A program made the translations under genes and the position numbers. Positions 13,676-27,638 of a DNA stretch of 64,000 bases are shown here, one piece after another (the stretch's first letter is position 1; every line of letters begins with the position of its first letter). The notes beneath the pieces are model-generated. The model was not told the DNA's origin, ran no database searches, and was given only the letters and a program-made list of their open reading frames with translations. Source of the stretch: Arsenicicoccus piscis (GTDB lineage Bacteria; Actinomycetota; Actinomycetes; Actinomycetales; Dermatophilaceae). The stretch is taken from NCBI RefSeq assembly GCF_022568835.1, contig NZ_JAKZHV010000002.1, forward strand, positions 310,001-374,000. The letters run 5' to 3'.

Positions 13676-14899
13676 TCAGGCGTCCTCGGGACGCTGCGCG
13701 AGGACGGTGAGGCGGTCGGCGTCGGGCTCGACCCCGGGGACCGGGCCACGGACGTAGCGCTCGCGCACCTGCAGGCCGGCGGCCTCGACGGCGGCGAGGA
13801 CCTGGGCCGGGTCGTGCTCGACGAGCAGCACCTCGACCCCCTCGTGCCCCCAGCGACCACCGACGGTGCGCACCCGGCGGCCCACCGGCACGGTCAGTGC
13901 GAGCCAGCCACCGGGGCGCAGCACGCCACCGAGCGCGCCTATGGCCGGTGCCAGCTCGGAGGCCGCGAGGTGGATCAGGCTGTGCCAGGCCACGATCGCA
14001 CCCCACGCGGGGGCGGTGGGCGGTCGCATGAGCCGGGTGAGGTCGCCGACGGTGAACGTCAGGTCGGGGTAGGTGCGCTGCGCGTGCTCGACCATGCCGG
14101 GCGCGAGGTCGAGGCCGGTCACGTCCGCACCCGCGGCGGCGAGGTAGGCCGTGAGGTGGCCGTCGCCGCAACCCACCTCGACGACCGGGTCGTCCCCCGC
14201 GAGCCGGGCGACCCGACCGAGGACCCACGCGTCGAAGGGCAGCCGCCCCAGCTCGTCCGCGTTGGCCTCGGCGTAGGCCTGCGCCACCACGGAGTAGCCC
14301 TGTCGCACCCGCTCGTCGCGCGCCGCCGCCCCCTCGGCGAGCGGGCGCTCGCGGTCGTCGACGTCAGCGGCCTCCGGCGAGTCGGGCTGCTCCACCGGCG
14401 CCGCCCCCAGGAGGTGGACGTAGCGCGGGTCCCGCTCACCCGGTCTACGCGCGAGCTCACGCACCAGCGGCGGGTCGGCTGCGGCGAGCTCGCCGAGCAC
14501 CTGTTCGACCGCCTGCCGGTCGCCGAATTCGTGCAGTCGCTCGGTCCGGGTGCGCAGCTCGCCCGCCGACTGCGGGCCGCGCAGCAGCAGCACCGTGAGC
14601 AGCGCGCTCTCGGCGTCGCCGAGGTCGAGGGACTCCGTCAGCAGCTGGTGGTACTTCAGCGTCCGCGAGCCCTTGCCGGCCCACACGACGCGCACCAGAC
14701 CGCGGTGCTTGAGGTCCTGCAGCCGCTCCTCCAGCATCGTCTCGTCGTAGTCCACGACGGGGCTACGACTGGACTTCTGGTTGCAGGCGCTGCGAACGGC
14801 GTTGAGCGACAACGGATACGACTCCGGTACGGTCCGCTGCTTCTCCATCAAGGACCCGAGCACGCGCTGGTCGACGTCGTCGAGCTGGAGGGAGTGCAT
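13676..14899 (-). CDS. YceH/DUF480 winged-helix protein fused to a SAM methyltransferase
   Basis: A 407-residue fusion. Residues 1-165 match the YceH (DUF480) pattern: RVLGSLMEKQRTVPESYPLSLNAVRSACNQKSSR, then two winged-helix halves including LLRGPQSAGELRTRTERLHEF. Residues 195-400 are a class I methyltransferase with VVEVGCGDGHLTAYLAAAGADVTGLD as the SAM-binding region and GGVLRPGGWLALTVPVGRR. YceH proteins are conserved but of unknown function; the methyl acceptor is unknown. The downstream edge is convergent with the plus-strand hydrolase. An AGA codon lies in the linker. The domain calls are firm; the biology is not. Confidence 0.85.
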   Translation of the reverse strand: MHSLQLDDVDQRVLGSLMEKQRTVPESYPLSLNAVRSACNQKSSRSPVVDYDETMLEERLQDLKHRGLVRVVWAGKGSRTLKYHQLLTESLDLGDAESALLTVLLLRGPQSAGELRTRTERLHEFGDRQAVEQVLGELAAADPPLVRELARRPGERDPRYVHLLGAAPVEQPDSPEAADVDDRERPLAEGAAARDERVRQGYSVVAQAYAEANADELGRLPFDAWVLGRVARLAGDDPVVEVGCGDGHLTAYLAAAGADVTGLDLAPGMVEHAQRTYPDLTFTVGDLTRLMRPPTAPAWGAIVAWHSLIHLAASELAPAIGALGGVLRPGGWLALTVPVGRRVRTVGGRWGHEGVEVLLVEHDPAQVLAAVEAAGLQVRERYVRGPVPGVEPDADRLTVLAQRPEDA

Positions 14900-14908
14900 G
14901 GGCCCAGC

Positions 14909-15543
14909 CTACGAGCGGCGGCGCCGCACGGCCGGGCGGTAGGCCGAGACGGTGGGCTCCCCGTCGAGCCAGAACCTCCAGGGGTAGACCGTGCCGTCAC
15001 CCCCGGGTCCGCTCACCCCCACGCGCGGGCCGGTGCGCACGAGCGCCGGGTCGATCGGCACCTCCGGTGCCGTGAGGTAGATCTCGGCGTCGGCCGCGGA
15101 GCCGTCGTGGCCGTCGTGACTGGCCCGGTCGAGGTCGAGGGCAGCGGCCAGTCGACCAGGGCCGCGCGCCCAGTCGCGGGGCGCGATGCCGGCCCGGCGC
15201 TCGGCCACGAGGTCCTGCCCGGCCACGACCTCGCCGGCGCGCAGCAGCACCCCGGCAGCGGTGCCCTCCGGCTGGCAGACGGCGTTGATGGCGTGGTGCA
15301 TGCCGTAGGTGAAGTAGACGTAGAAGTGCCCTGGCGGGCCGAACATCGAGGCGTTGCGGGCGGTCCGCCCGCGGAACGAGTGCGCGCCCGGGTCCTGCGC
15401 CCCCTCGTAGGCCTCGACCTCGGTAAGCCGGATCGCCACGGGACCCCGGTGCAGGACGCACCCGAGCAGCTCGGGAGCGACCTGCACCGCCGGGCGCCGA
15501 AGAACGACCGGGGCAGCCGCTCGCCGCTGGTCGGGCGCGCCAT
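14909..15543 (-). pseudogene. mpg: DNA-3-methyladenine glycosylase (Mpg/AAG family), single-base frameshift near the N-terminus
   Basis: The enzyme removes alkylated purines from DNA. The main frame has [59 protein letters not shown] and [13 protein letters not shown], typical of the AAG family. The first 16 residues ([16 protein letters not shown]) are in another frame, starting at the ATG 15541-15543, 17 bases after argH. Joining them needs one extra base at about 15494-15498 (GGCGCC where GGCCGCC would restore [15 protein letters not shown]). With that base the product is 211 residues, the normal size. Either a sequencing slip or a true null allele. Confidence 0.8.
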
Positions 15544-15560
15544 GGCGTGGGGCCGGCCCG

Positions 15561-17573
<2,013 letters not shown>

Positions 17574-17577
<4 letters not shown>

Positions 17578-18803
17578 GATCGCTCCTCGGCCGGCTGCTC
17601 CTGCACCGGCTGCGTCGACGGCTGCGGCGTGTCGGCCAGCACCCGTCCGAGCGCCGCGACGAAGTCGTCGACCTGCTCGGTGGTGAGGATCAGCGGGGGC
17701 GCCAGCCGCAGCGCGTCGGGGCGAACCGGGTTGACGATGAACCCATCTCGCTCGAGCGCCGCCGAGAGCGCCGGGGCGATCTCGTCGGTGAGCTGGATCG
17801 CCACCAGCAGCCCCTCGCCCCGGGTCTCGACGATGCGCGGATCACCGAGCGCCGCCACGGCACCCTGCAGGTGCTCGCCGACCTTCTCGGCGTTGACCAG
17901 CAGCCCGTCCGTCTCGATGGTGCGCAGCACCGCGAGCGCGGCGGCACAGGCGAGCGCGTTGCCGCCGAACGTCGTGCCGTGCTGACCTGGGGCGAGCAGC
18001 CCGCTCGGCCCAGGACCGAAGGTCACCACCGCGCCGATCGGCACGCCGCCCGCAAGACCCTTGGCCAGCGTCATCACGTCGGGCTGCACGCCGTGCCGCT
18101 GGTGGGCAAACCACTGACCGGTGCGGCCCACCCCGGTCTGGATCTCGTCGAGGACGAGCAGCGCCCCGTGCTCACGGGTCACGTCCCTGGCCGCCTGCAG
18201 GAACGCGGTGCCGGCCAGGACCACCCCGGCCTCGCCCTGGATGGGCTCGATGAACACGGCGGCCACGTTGTCGTCCACCGCTGCGCGGAGCGCGTCGACG
18301 TCGTTGAACGGCACCCACACCACCTCGGGCACCAGCGGCTCGAACGGCTCGCGGTAGGCCGCCTTGTGCGTCAGCGAGAGCGCACCGAGCGTGCGTCCGT
18401 GAAAAGCGTTCTCCATGGCCACGATCCGCGTGCGGCCGGTGCGCCGGGACAGCTTGACCGCGGCCTCGATGGCTTCGGTGCCGGAGTTGGTGAAGAAGAC
18501 CTTCGACCCCGCCGGGGCGTGCGCCAGTGCGAGCAGCCGGTCCGCGAGCTCTACCTGGGCCGGGGTGACGAAGAAGTTCGACGTGTGGATCAGCCGCCCG
18601 GCCGCCTCGGTGACCGCCTCGACCAGCGCAGGGTGCGCGTGTCCGAGGGCGTTGACCGCGATGCCGCCGAGCAAGTCGAGATAGGCGTTGCCGTCCGTGT
18701 CGTAGACCGTGCAGCCCTCGCCGCGCTCCAGCATCGTGCGCGGCCGCCCGAACACCCCGAGCAGCACCTGCTCGCTGTGGTCGACGTCCTGGGTGGTCGT
18801 CAT
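17574..18803 (-). CDS. argD: Acetylornithine aminotransferase
   Basis: A 409-residue PLP-dependent class III aminotransferase that makes N-acetylornithine from the semialdehyde with glutamate. The cofactor region is LDEIQTGVGRTGQWFAHQ and the lysine lies in MTLAKGLAGGVPIGAVV. GTTFGGNALACAAALAVL is the usual phosphate-binding region. The last 25 residues are proline/glutamine rich. Start and stop overlap argB and argR by four bases each, so expression is coupled. Confidence 0.96.
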
Positions 18804-19784
18804 GACTGGTCACCTTCCTCGTCGTCCGGGACGATCATCGTGCCGACGCCCTCGCTCGTGAACACCTCGAGCAGCAGGGAGTGCGGCACGCGGCCGTCGA
18901 TCATGTGCGCCTGCGGGACGCCGCCACGCACCGCCTCGACGCAGGCCTCGAGCTTGGGGATCATGCCGGCGTCGACCTTCTGGGCCAGCTCGGCGGCCTC
19001 GGACACCGTCATCTGCGACAGCAGCGACTCCGGGTCCGGGAAGTCGAGGTAGACCCCTTCGACGTCGGTGAGGACGATCAGCTTGGTGGCGCCGAGGGCT
19101 ACGGCGATCGCAGCGGCTGCGGTGTCGGCGTTGATGTTGAGCACCTGCCCGTCGCCGTCCAGGTCGGGGGCAATGGTCGAGACGACGGGGATCCGCCCGG
19201 CGTCCAGGATGTCTTGCAGCGCAGCCGGATTGACCTGTTCGACCTCGCCGACGAGGCCGAGGTCGACCTCCTCGCCGCCCACCTGCACGGTGCGCTTGCG
19301 GGCACCGAGCAGCTGGGCGTCCTCCCCGAGAGGCCCACGGCGACCGGGCCGTGCTGGTTGAGCAGGCCGACCAGCTCGCGGCCGACCTGACCGGTCAGCA
19401 CCATCCGCACGACGTCCATCACCTCGGGCGTCGTGACCCGCAGCCCGCCCTTGAACTCGCTGTGCAGGTCCAGGCGCGAGAGCATCGCCGCGATCTGCGG
19501 GCCGCCGCCGTGCACGACGACCGGACGCAGCCCGGCGTAGCGCAGGAAAACGATGTCCTGGGCGAACGCCGCCTTGAGCGCATCGTCGGTCATGGCTTTG
19601 CCGCCGTACTTGACGACCACGAGGGCGCCGCGGAACTGCTCGAGCCAGGGCAGCGCCTCGACCAGGACCGAGGCCTTCGCCAGCGTCTTGGGGTGCGACT
19701 CCAACAGGCGGGGCCGGGTCGTGGGCTTGGCCGGCTTGACCGACTGAGGCTGGGTGGGCTGGACCGGCTGGGGCTGGGGATCGC

Positions 19785-19788
<4 letters not shown>
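18800..19788 (-). pseudogene. argB: Acetylglutamate kinase, single-base frameshift
   Basis: The enzyme phosphorylates N-acetylglutamate. The N-terminal part in one frame has a 35-residue proline/glutamine tail, then [24 protein letters not shown] and [12 protein letters not shown]. The rest, in the next frame, has [47 protein letters not shown] and GGVPQAHMIDGR. One base is missing in the CCCC run at 19324-19327 (GGGG on the coding strand); restoring a G gives [15 protein letters not shown] and a 329-residue protein. Both ends keep four-base overlaps with argJ and argD. Flanking arg genes look intact, so sequencing error is likely. Confidence 0.85.
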
Positions 19789-22018
<2,230 letters not shown>

Positions 22019-22063
22019 TCATGCATTGTGCCGACGCCCAGCCGTGGTTGCGACCATGGTCAC

Positions 22064-22885
22064 GTGCTGCTCTCCCGCCGCCAAGCGCTGACCCTCGGGG
22101 CCGCCGTGGCCGGGGGTGGGCTGTCGGCGATGCTCGGGGGCTGCTCCGGCGGTCTCGACCTGCCGGGCGGGATCGACGTCCCCGGCGGCCCTCGGCCACG
22201 CTCCACGCCGGTTCCGGCGAGCTCCTTGCCACAGCGAGCGACCGTCGCCGGTGCGCGACTGGTCTACGAACCCACGAGGCGTGCGGCGCCGCTGCGGATC
22301 GAGCCGGGCTTCGCCGGCCGGCTGGACGCCTGGCTCACCGACCTGCAAGCACGGCTCGGTGCCAACCCGGTGGCGACCCTCTGGGGCTACGGGGCGTGGA
22401 CCCCGGACGACGGAGACCCGTCGTGGCACCACGCCGGCCGGGCGCTCGACATCTCGTCCCTGCGCGACGGCGCGGGGGCGGTGATCGTGAGCGCGCGCCA
22501 CGACCTGTGGCGGGCCGAGAGCGCGGCCTCGGTAGCGCGTCGCGAGCGGGCCTACTGGCGTCTCGCCGCCAGCCTGCACAAGCACTTCGACCACGTGCTG
22601 ACCTACCTCTACGACCAGGCGCACCGGAACCACCTGCACGTCGACGACGGCCGGTCGGGCGCGGACCAGAGCGACTTCTGGCGCGGGTCGCGGGTGCAGG
22701 TCCAGGCGGTGCAGGCGATGCTCACACACGTGTGGGGGCGACGCACCCCGACCACCGGCGACTTCGACGGTGCGACGGCCGACGCCTGTCGCGAGGTGCT
22801 CGACGGGCTCGGCGTCGGCGGGTCGCTCACCGACGGCCGCCGGCAGTGGCAGGCGTTCCTGGACGCCACGACGGCGCGGGCCTGA
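22064..22885 (+). CDS. Tat-exported lipoprotein with an M15/extensin-like zinc peptidase fold
   Basis: A 273-residue protein. The N-terminus MLLSRRQALTLGAAVAGGG is a twin-arginine signal and LGGC near residue 28 is a lipobox-like cysteine site, so the protein is probably anchored outside the membrane. The mature part carries HHAGRALDIS and, later, NHLHVDDG, the His/Asp and His-x-His ligands of M15-like and extensin-like folds. These proteins act on peptidoglycan or are inactive relatives. An in-frame GTG at 22028 would add 12 residues before the Tat motif; I prefer 22064. Divergent from argC, convergent with an SDR gene. Confidence 0.8.
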   Translation: MLLSRRQALTLGAAVAGGGLSAMLGGCSGGLDLPGGIDVPGGPRPRSTPVPASSLPQRATVAGARLVYEPTRRAAPLRIEPGFAGRLDAWLTDLQARLGANPVATLWGYGAWTPDDGDPSWHHAGRALDISSLRDGAGAVIVSARHDLWRAESAASVARRERAYWRLAASLHKHFDHVLTYLYDQAHRNHLHVDDGRSGADQSDFWRGSRVQVQAVQAMLTHVWGRRTPTTGDFDGATADACREVLDGLGVGGSLTDGRRQWQAFLDATTARA

Positions 22886-22923
22886 CCGGAGCGCCGGCCT
22901 GACCGGAGCGCCGGCCTGACCGG
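22880..22923. repeat. 17-bp tandem repeat between convergent genes
   Basis: The unit GCCTGACCGGAGCGCCG occurs at 22880-22896 and 22897-22913 and again as a 10-base partial copy. The first copy contains the lipoprotein stop codon. A GGGCCCGGGCC palindrome follows, which could help end transcription. Confidence 0.8.
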
Positions 22924-22932
22924 GCCCGGGCC

Positions 22933-23775
22933 TCAACCCAGCGGGTCGTCCGGGCCGTAGGGCAGCAGACCGATGGTGCGCTCGTGCTCGCCGAGGCCCT
23001 CGGCCGCGCGGGCCTGCAGCGACGCGACGGTGTCGACGCCGGCACGGACCAGCCGACCGGACCAGGCGTCCAGCTCGCCCGATGCGAGGGCGAGCGCCAG
23101 CGTCGTCACGTCGGCCGGGTCGGTCCACTCGGTGCGGCCCTCGTCCTGGGGCATGGCCGTGGTCATGTCCGTGACGACGACGCCGGGCGCGAGGTCGAAG
23201 GCGCGCAGCCCGTGCTCGCGGCCGGCGAGGTGCAGCCCGCCGGTGATCCGCGCGAGGGCGGTCTTGCCGGCGTGGTAGGCGCTCTGGTCGGGCGCGGAGC
23301 GGGTGCCCGCGCCCGAGTTGAGGTTGATGACGCGTCCGCCACCGGCGGCCAGCAGGTGCGGCGCGACGGCCCGCGAGACGAGGAAGGGCCCCAGCACGTT
23401 GACCCGGAGCACGCGCTCCCAGGTCTCGACGTCGGCGTCCCAGAGGGTGCTCGGCGGCTCGATCAGCCCGGCGTTGTTGACCAGCACGTCGATCCGACCG
23501 CGCCGCTCGACGACGTCGCGCACGTAGGCGTCGACCGCCGCCGCGTTGGTGACGTCCAGGGTCGCGCCGACCACGTCGTGGCCCGCCGCAACCAGCTCCG
23601 CGGCCAGGGACCGGGCGCGGTCCCCGTCCCGGGCGCAGAGCTCTACGGCATGGCCGGCGTCCGCGAAGGCGCGCACGAGGTGGGCCCCGATCCCGCGGGA
23701 CCCACCCGTGACGACGACCACCTGGCGGTCCGAGCTCTCGGGCGTGCGCTGCGAAAGCTGCTGCGGCTCAGGCAT
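22933..23775 (-). CDS. Short-chain dehydrogenase/reductase
   Basis: A 280-residue NAD(P)-dependent oxidoreductase. The cofactor loop is VVVTGGSRGIGAHLV, NNAGLIEPPS follows, and the catalytic residues are in LNSGAGTRSAPDQSAYHAGKTALARI (Ser, Tyr-x-x-x-Lys). Classical SDR size. Substrate unknown. It follows pheT by three bases and may share its transcript; the pairing with pheT has no clear metabolic logic. Confidence 0.9.
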   Translation of the reverse strand: MPEPQQLSQRTPESSDRQVVVVTGGSRGIGAHLVRAFADAGHAVELCARDGDRARSLAAELVAAGHDVVGATLDVTNAAAVDAYVRDVVERRGRIDVLVNNAGLIEPPSTLWDADVETWERVLRVNVLGPFLVSRAVAPHLLAAGGGRVINLNSGAGTRSAPDQSAYHAGKTALARITGGLHLAGREHGLRAFDLAPGVVVTDMTTAMPQDEGRTEWTDPADVTTLALALASGELDAWSGRLVRAGVDTVASLQARAAEGLGEHERTIGLLPYGPDDPLG

Positions 23776-23777
23776 GC

Positions 23778-26411
23778 TCAGGCTCCGCGCTGCACCGCAC
23801 CGGTGGCGGACGCGGCCGCGGCGATGGCCCGGTCGCGCAGGGCCGAGACCTCGGCGGTCTTGAGGGTGCGCTCGACCGGGCGGAAGGTGAGGCGGTAGGC
23901 GAGGGACTTCTTGGCGACCCAGCCGTCGCCCAGCTGCTCGCCGCGGTAGATGTCGAACAGCTCGAGCCCCTCCAGCTGGTCCCCCGCGCCTGCGCGCAGG
24001 CTGCGCGCGACGTCGGCGGCCGGCACGGACGCGTCGACGACCAGGGCGACGTCGGTGTGGGCGACCGGGAGGGTGGAGAGCTTCGTCGCCTGCACGACGG
24101 TCGAGTCGCCGACCGCGCTCAGGACGTCGAGGTCGAGCTCGGCGCCCACGACCCGGGCCGGCAGCTCGAGCGCCTTGAGGACTCGCGGGTGCAGCTCACC
24201 GGCGTGCCCGACCAGCCGCCCGTCGGTCGTCTCGAGCCGCACGCACCGACCGGGGTGGAACGGCGCGTGCTCGTCCTGCACGACGTCGAGCTCGACCCCG
24301 AGGGCGGCCGCGACGGCGAGCGCCAGCGCGACGGCGTCGCCCGCGTCGACCGGCCGGGCCGCAGCCCAGGGACCGCGTGCCTCGGCGTCACCGCTGCGCA
24401 GGAACGCCACGCGGTGCGGCTGGTCCGGCACGGCCGCGTCGATCTCGGCGAGCGTCTCGGCCGAGGGGCGCTGCCCGAGCGGCGGGACGGGAGCGCGCAG
24501 GCCCTCGCCCCGTGGCCGGAAGACCACGCCCAGCTCGTAGACCCCGACGTCCTTCGCGCCGCGAGAGACGTTGAGCCGCAACGCGTTTGCGAGCGTCGAC
24601 AGCAGGCTCGTGCGCAGCAGCGGCTCCTGGTCGTTGATCGGGTTGGCGAGCCGCACGTGGCGGCGCCGCGCGTCCTCGGCCGGGAGACCGAGCGCGTCGT
24701 CGGAGCCCTCGCCGACGAACGGGTAGGTCAGCACCTCGACCAGACCCTGCTGGGCGAGCGTGTCGGCCACGCGGCGGCGGTCGCGCTGCGCCGCCGTCAG
24801 TCCGCGCCCACCGGGGGCCTGGGGCAGCACGGAGGGGATCTGGTCGTAGCCGCGCAGCCGCGCGACCTCCTCGGCGACGTCCGGCCCGTTGGTGAGGTCG
24901 GGCCGCCACGAGGGCGGGGTGACCGTCCAGGTGTGCGGCTGGTCGGTCACCGTCTCGTCCGGGTCCGACCCGGCCGCGTCGGTCCCGGCGCTCACCGGCT
25001 CGGTGTGCGGGTCCTGGTCGACCTGCGCGCCGATCAGGAGCAGCGCGTCGTGCACCTCCTGCTCCCCGAGGTCGATGCCGACCAGGCGGGCCGGCAGCTG
25101 CGGGTCCAGCGTGAACGGCGCCGGCAGCACCGGCTCCCCCACGTCGGTGACCGCCGGGTCGGCGACCCCGCCGCCGTAGGTGACCAGGAGGTCTACGGCG
25201 AGCTGCATGGCGGCCGGGGCGAGCAGCGGGTCCACGCCGCGCTCGAAGCGCTTGGACGCCTCGGTCGCGAGCTTGTGCCGACGGGCCGAGCGCGCGATCG
25301 ACACGGGGTCGAAGTGCGCCGCCTCGAGCAGCACGTCGGTGGTGGTCTCGTCGACCTCGCAGTCCGCGCCGCCGAAGACCCCGGCGATGACGAGCGGGCG
25401 CTCGCCGTCGGTGATGAGCAGGTCCTCGGGGTCCAGCGTGCGGGTGACGTCGTCGAGGGTGGTGAGCCGCTCGCCGGCGCGGGCGCGGCGGACCACGATC
25501 TCGTCGCCGAGCTTCGCGAGGTCGAAGGCGTGCATCGGCTGCCCGAGCAGCAGCATGACGTAGTTGGTGACGTCGACCGCGAGCGAGATCGGGCGCATGC
25601 CCAGCTGGGTCAGCCGGGTCTGCATCCACGACGGCGAGCTCGCCGACACGTCGACTCCGCGCACGATCCGCGCGACGTAGCGGTCGCAGCCGGCCACGTC
25701 GTGGATCGGCGCGTCGTCCTCGAGCCGGACCGGGTAGCCCCCGTGGCTCAGGACCGGGGCCGCGTCGCGCAGCGCGTCGACCGGGTCGACGAAGTCGACG
25801 CCGGTGGCGTGGGAGTACTCGCGGGCGATGCCGCGCATCGAGAAGCAGTACCCCCGGTCGGGCGTGACGTTGACCTCGACGACCTCGTCACCGAGGCCGA
25901 GCAGCTCGATGGCGTCGGCGCCCGGGACGGCGCGGGCGAGCAGCTCGGGCTGGTCGGCGAGGTAGTCGGTCAGCACGATGATGCCCGAGTGGTCCTCGCC
26001 GAGGCCGAGCTCGTCCTCGGCGCAGATCATGCCGTTGGACACGTGCCCGTAGGTCTTGCGTGCGCTGATCTGGAAGCCGCCCGGGAGGGTCGCACCCGGC
26101 AGCACCACCACGACGAGGTCACCGACCGCGAAGTTGCTTGCGCCACAGACGATCTCCTGCGGCTTGCCCTCGGTCAGGCGCTGGCCGTTGTCACCCACGT
26201 CGACGGTGCACCAGCGGATGACCTTGCCGTTCTTCTGCGGCTCGTCGACGAAGTCGAGGACGCGGCCGACGACGAGCGGCCCGGTGATGTCACCCCCGTG
26301 CAGGCCTTCCTCCTCGAGACCGACCCGCACGAGGGCCGCGGCGATCTGCTCGCCCCGGGCCGCAGGGTCTACGTCGACGAGCTCTCGCAGCCATGAAACC
26401 GGCGCGCGCAT
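23778..26411 (-). CDS. pheT: Phenylalanyl-tRNA synthetase beta subunit
   Basis: An 877-residue subunit of the heterotetrameric PheRS. In order: the EMAP/tRNA-binding OB domain (VVGRVLDFVDEPQKNGK), the B3/B4 editing domain (FSMRGIAREYSHATGV), B5 (RLVGIDLGEQEVHDALLLIG), the catalytic-like domain (LLRTSLLSTLANAL) and the C-terminal anticodon-binding FDX-ACB domain (AHTDVALVVDASVPAADV). A 20-residue low-complexity insert follows B5. Start overlaps the pheS stop by one base (TGATG). Confidence 0.96.
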   Translation of the reverse strand: MRAPVSWLRELVDVDPAARGEQIAAALVRVGLEEEGLHGGDITGPLVVGRVLDFVDEPQKNGKVIRWCTVDVGDNGQRLTEGKPQEIVCGASNFAVGDLVVVVLPGATLPGGFQISARKTYGHVSNGMICAEDELGLGEDHSGIIVLTDYLADQPELLARAVPGADAIELLGLGDEVVEVNVTPDRGYCFSMRGIAREYSHATGVDFVDPVDALRDAAPVLSHGGYPVRLEDDAPIHDVAGCDRYVARIVRGVDVSASSPSWMQTRLTQLGMRPISLAVDVTNYVMLLLGQPMHAFDLAKLGDEIVVRRARAGERLTTLDDVTRTLDPEDLLITDGERPLVIAGVFGGADCEVDETTTDVLLEAAHFDPVSIARSARRHKLATEASKRFERGVDPLLAPAAMQLAVDLLVTYGGGVADPAVTDVGEPVLPAPFTLDPQLPARLVGIDLGEQEVHDALLLIGAQVDQDPHTEPVSAGTDAAGSDPDETVTDQPHTWTVTPPSWRPDLTNGPDVAEEVARLRGYDQIPSVLPQAPGGRGLTAAQRDRRRVADTLAQQGLVEVLTYPFVGEGSDDALGLPAEDARRRHVRLANPINDQEPLLRTSLLSTLANALRLNVSRGAKDVGVYELGVVFRPRGEGLRAPVPPLGQRPSAETLAEIDAAVPDQPHRVAFLRSGDAEARGPWAAARPVDAGDAVALALAVAAALGVELDVVQDEHAPFHPGRCVRLETTDGRLVGHAGELHPRVLKALELPARVVGAELDLDVLSAVGDSTVVQATKLSTLPVAHTDVALVVDASVPAADVARSLRAGAGDQLEGLELFDIYRGEQLGDGWVAKKSLAYRLTFRPVERTLKTAEVSALRDRAIAAAASATGAVQRGA

Positions 26412-27505
26412 CAGACCTCCATCCCGAACTGCTTGCTGAAGCGGACGTCACCCTCGACGATGTCGAACATGTCGGTGACCCCGTGGCGCAGCATCACCGC
26501 GCGCTCGATGCCCATGCCGAAGGCGAAACCGGTGTAGACCTCAGGGTCGATCCCGGCCGCCCGCAGGACGTTCTGGTTGACCATGCCGCAGCCGCCCCAC
26601 TCGATCCAGCCGGTGCCGCCGCAGACGCGGCAGGCCGGGTCGGAGCCCTTGCAGACCCAGCACTGCACGTCCATCTCGGCGCTGGGCTCGGTGAACGGGA
26701 AGAACGCCGGGCGCAGCCGGGTGACCAGGTCGGCGCCGAACAGCTCCTGGGCGAAGCGGTCCAGCGTGCCCTTGAGGTGCGCCATGGTGAGCCCACGGTC
26801 TACGGCGAGGCCCTCGACCTGGGCGAAGACCGGGGTGTGCGTCGCGTCCAGGTCGTCGGTGCGGAAGGTGCGTCCCGGCGCCGCGACGTAGACCGGGAGG
26901 TCGCGCTCCAGCAGCGAGCGCATCTGCACCGGAGAGGTGTGCGTGCGCAGCACGAGCCCCGCGTCGGCCGGCTCGACGAAGAAGGTGTCCTGCATGGCGC
27001 GGGCCGGGTGGTCCGGACCGAAGTTGAGGGCGTCGAAGTTGAACCACTCGCTCTCGACCTCGGGGCCCTCGGCGATCTCCCAGCCGAGCCCCACGAAGAT
27101 GTCGCTCACCCGGTCGACCATGGCCGACACGGGGTGGCGTGCACCGAGGGTGTGCCGGGGCGGGACGACGGTGAGGTCCTGCTGCTCCTCGGCGAGCATC
27201 GCCTCCTCGGCGGCGGCCGCCAGCTCGGCCTCGCGCGCCGTGAAGGCCTGCGCGACCTGCCCGCGGGCCTGACCGACCCGCTTGCCGGCCTCGGCCTTCG
27301 CCGACGGGGGCAGGGCGCCGATCTCGCGGTTCGCGAGCGCCAGCGGGCTCTTGTCGCCCGCGTGCGCGAGGCGCGCGGCCTTGAGCTCGTCCAGGGTGCC
27401 GGCGGCGGCTGCTGCGGCGAGGGCGTCGCGGACGTTGCCGGCGACGGCCTCGGGGTCGAGGGCACTGACCTCGACCGGGTCGTACTGCGTGTTGGGTCCA
27501 GACAT
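26411..27505 (-). CDS. pheS: Phenylalanyl-tRNA synthetase alpha subunit
   Basis: A 364-residue class II synthetase subunit that activates phenylalanine. The N-terminal coiled-coil (residues 20-100) binds tRNA; the catalytic part has LLRTHTSPVQMRSL, the Cys pairs CWVCKGSDPACRVCGGTGW and FGMGIERAVMLRHGV. I use the ATG at 27503-27505 because AAGGTGA lies five to six bases upstream; an in-frame GTG at 27532 is less likely. Forms an operon with pheT. Confidence 0.95.
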   Translation of the reverse strand: MSGPNTQYDPVEVSALDPEAVAGNVRDALAAAAAAGTLDELKAARLAHAGDKSPLALANREIGALPPSAKAEAGKRVGQARGQVAQAFTAREAELAAAAEEAMLAEEQQDLTVVPPRHTLGARHPVSAMVDRVSDIFVGLGWEIAEGPEVESEWFNFDALNFGPDHPARAMQDTFFVEPADAGLVLRTHTSPVQMRSLLERDLPVYVAAPGRTFRTDDLDATHTPVFAQVEGLAVDRGLTMAHLKGTLDRFAQELFGADLVTRLRPAFFPFTEPSAEMDVQCWVCKGSDPACRVCGGTGWIEWGGCGMVNQNVLRAAGIDPEVYTGFAFGMGIERAVMLRHGVTDMFDIVEGDVRFSKQFGMEV

Positions 27506-27638
27506 CGCTTTCACCTTGTGGTCGGTGGCCACCCGCGACGGGGCGGACCGGGCGCACGCGCGAGGGGCGCGTCGCCGCCCGTGATTCTAGTGGGAGTCGT
27601 GCAGGGGGTGCGGAGGCGGTCCGGGGACCGCGAGCCCG

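Noticed and set aside
24057-26396. A plus-strand open frame of about 780 codons opposite pheT
   Set aside because: Composition matches an antisense shadow, and pheT on the other strand has full family motifs.
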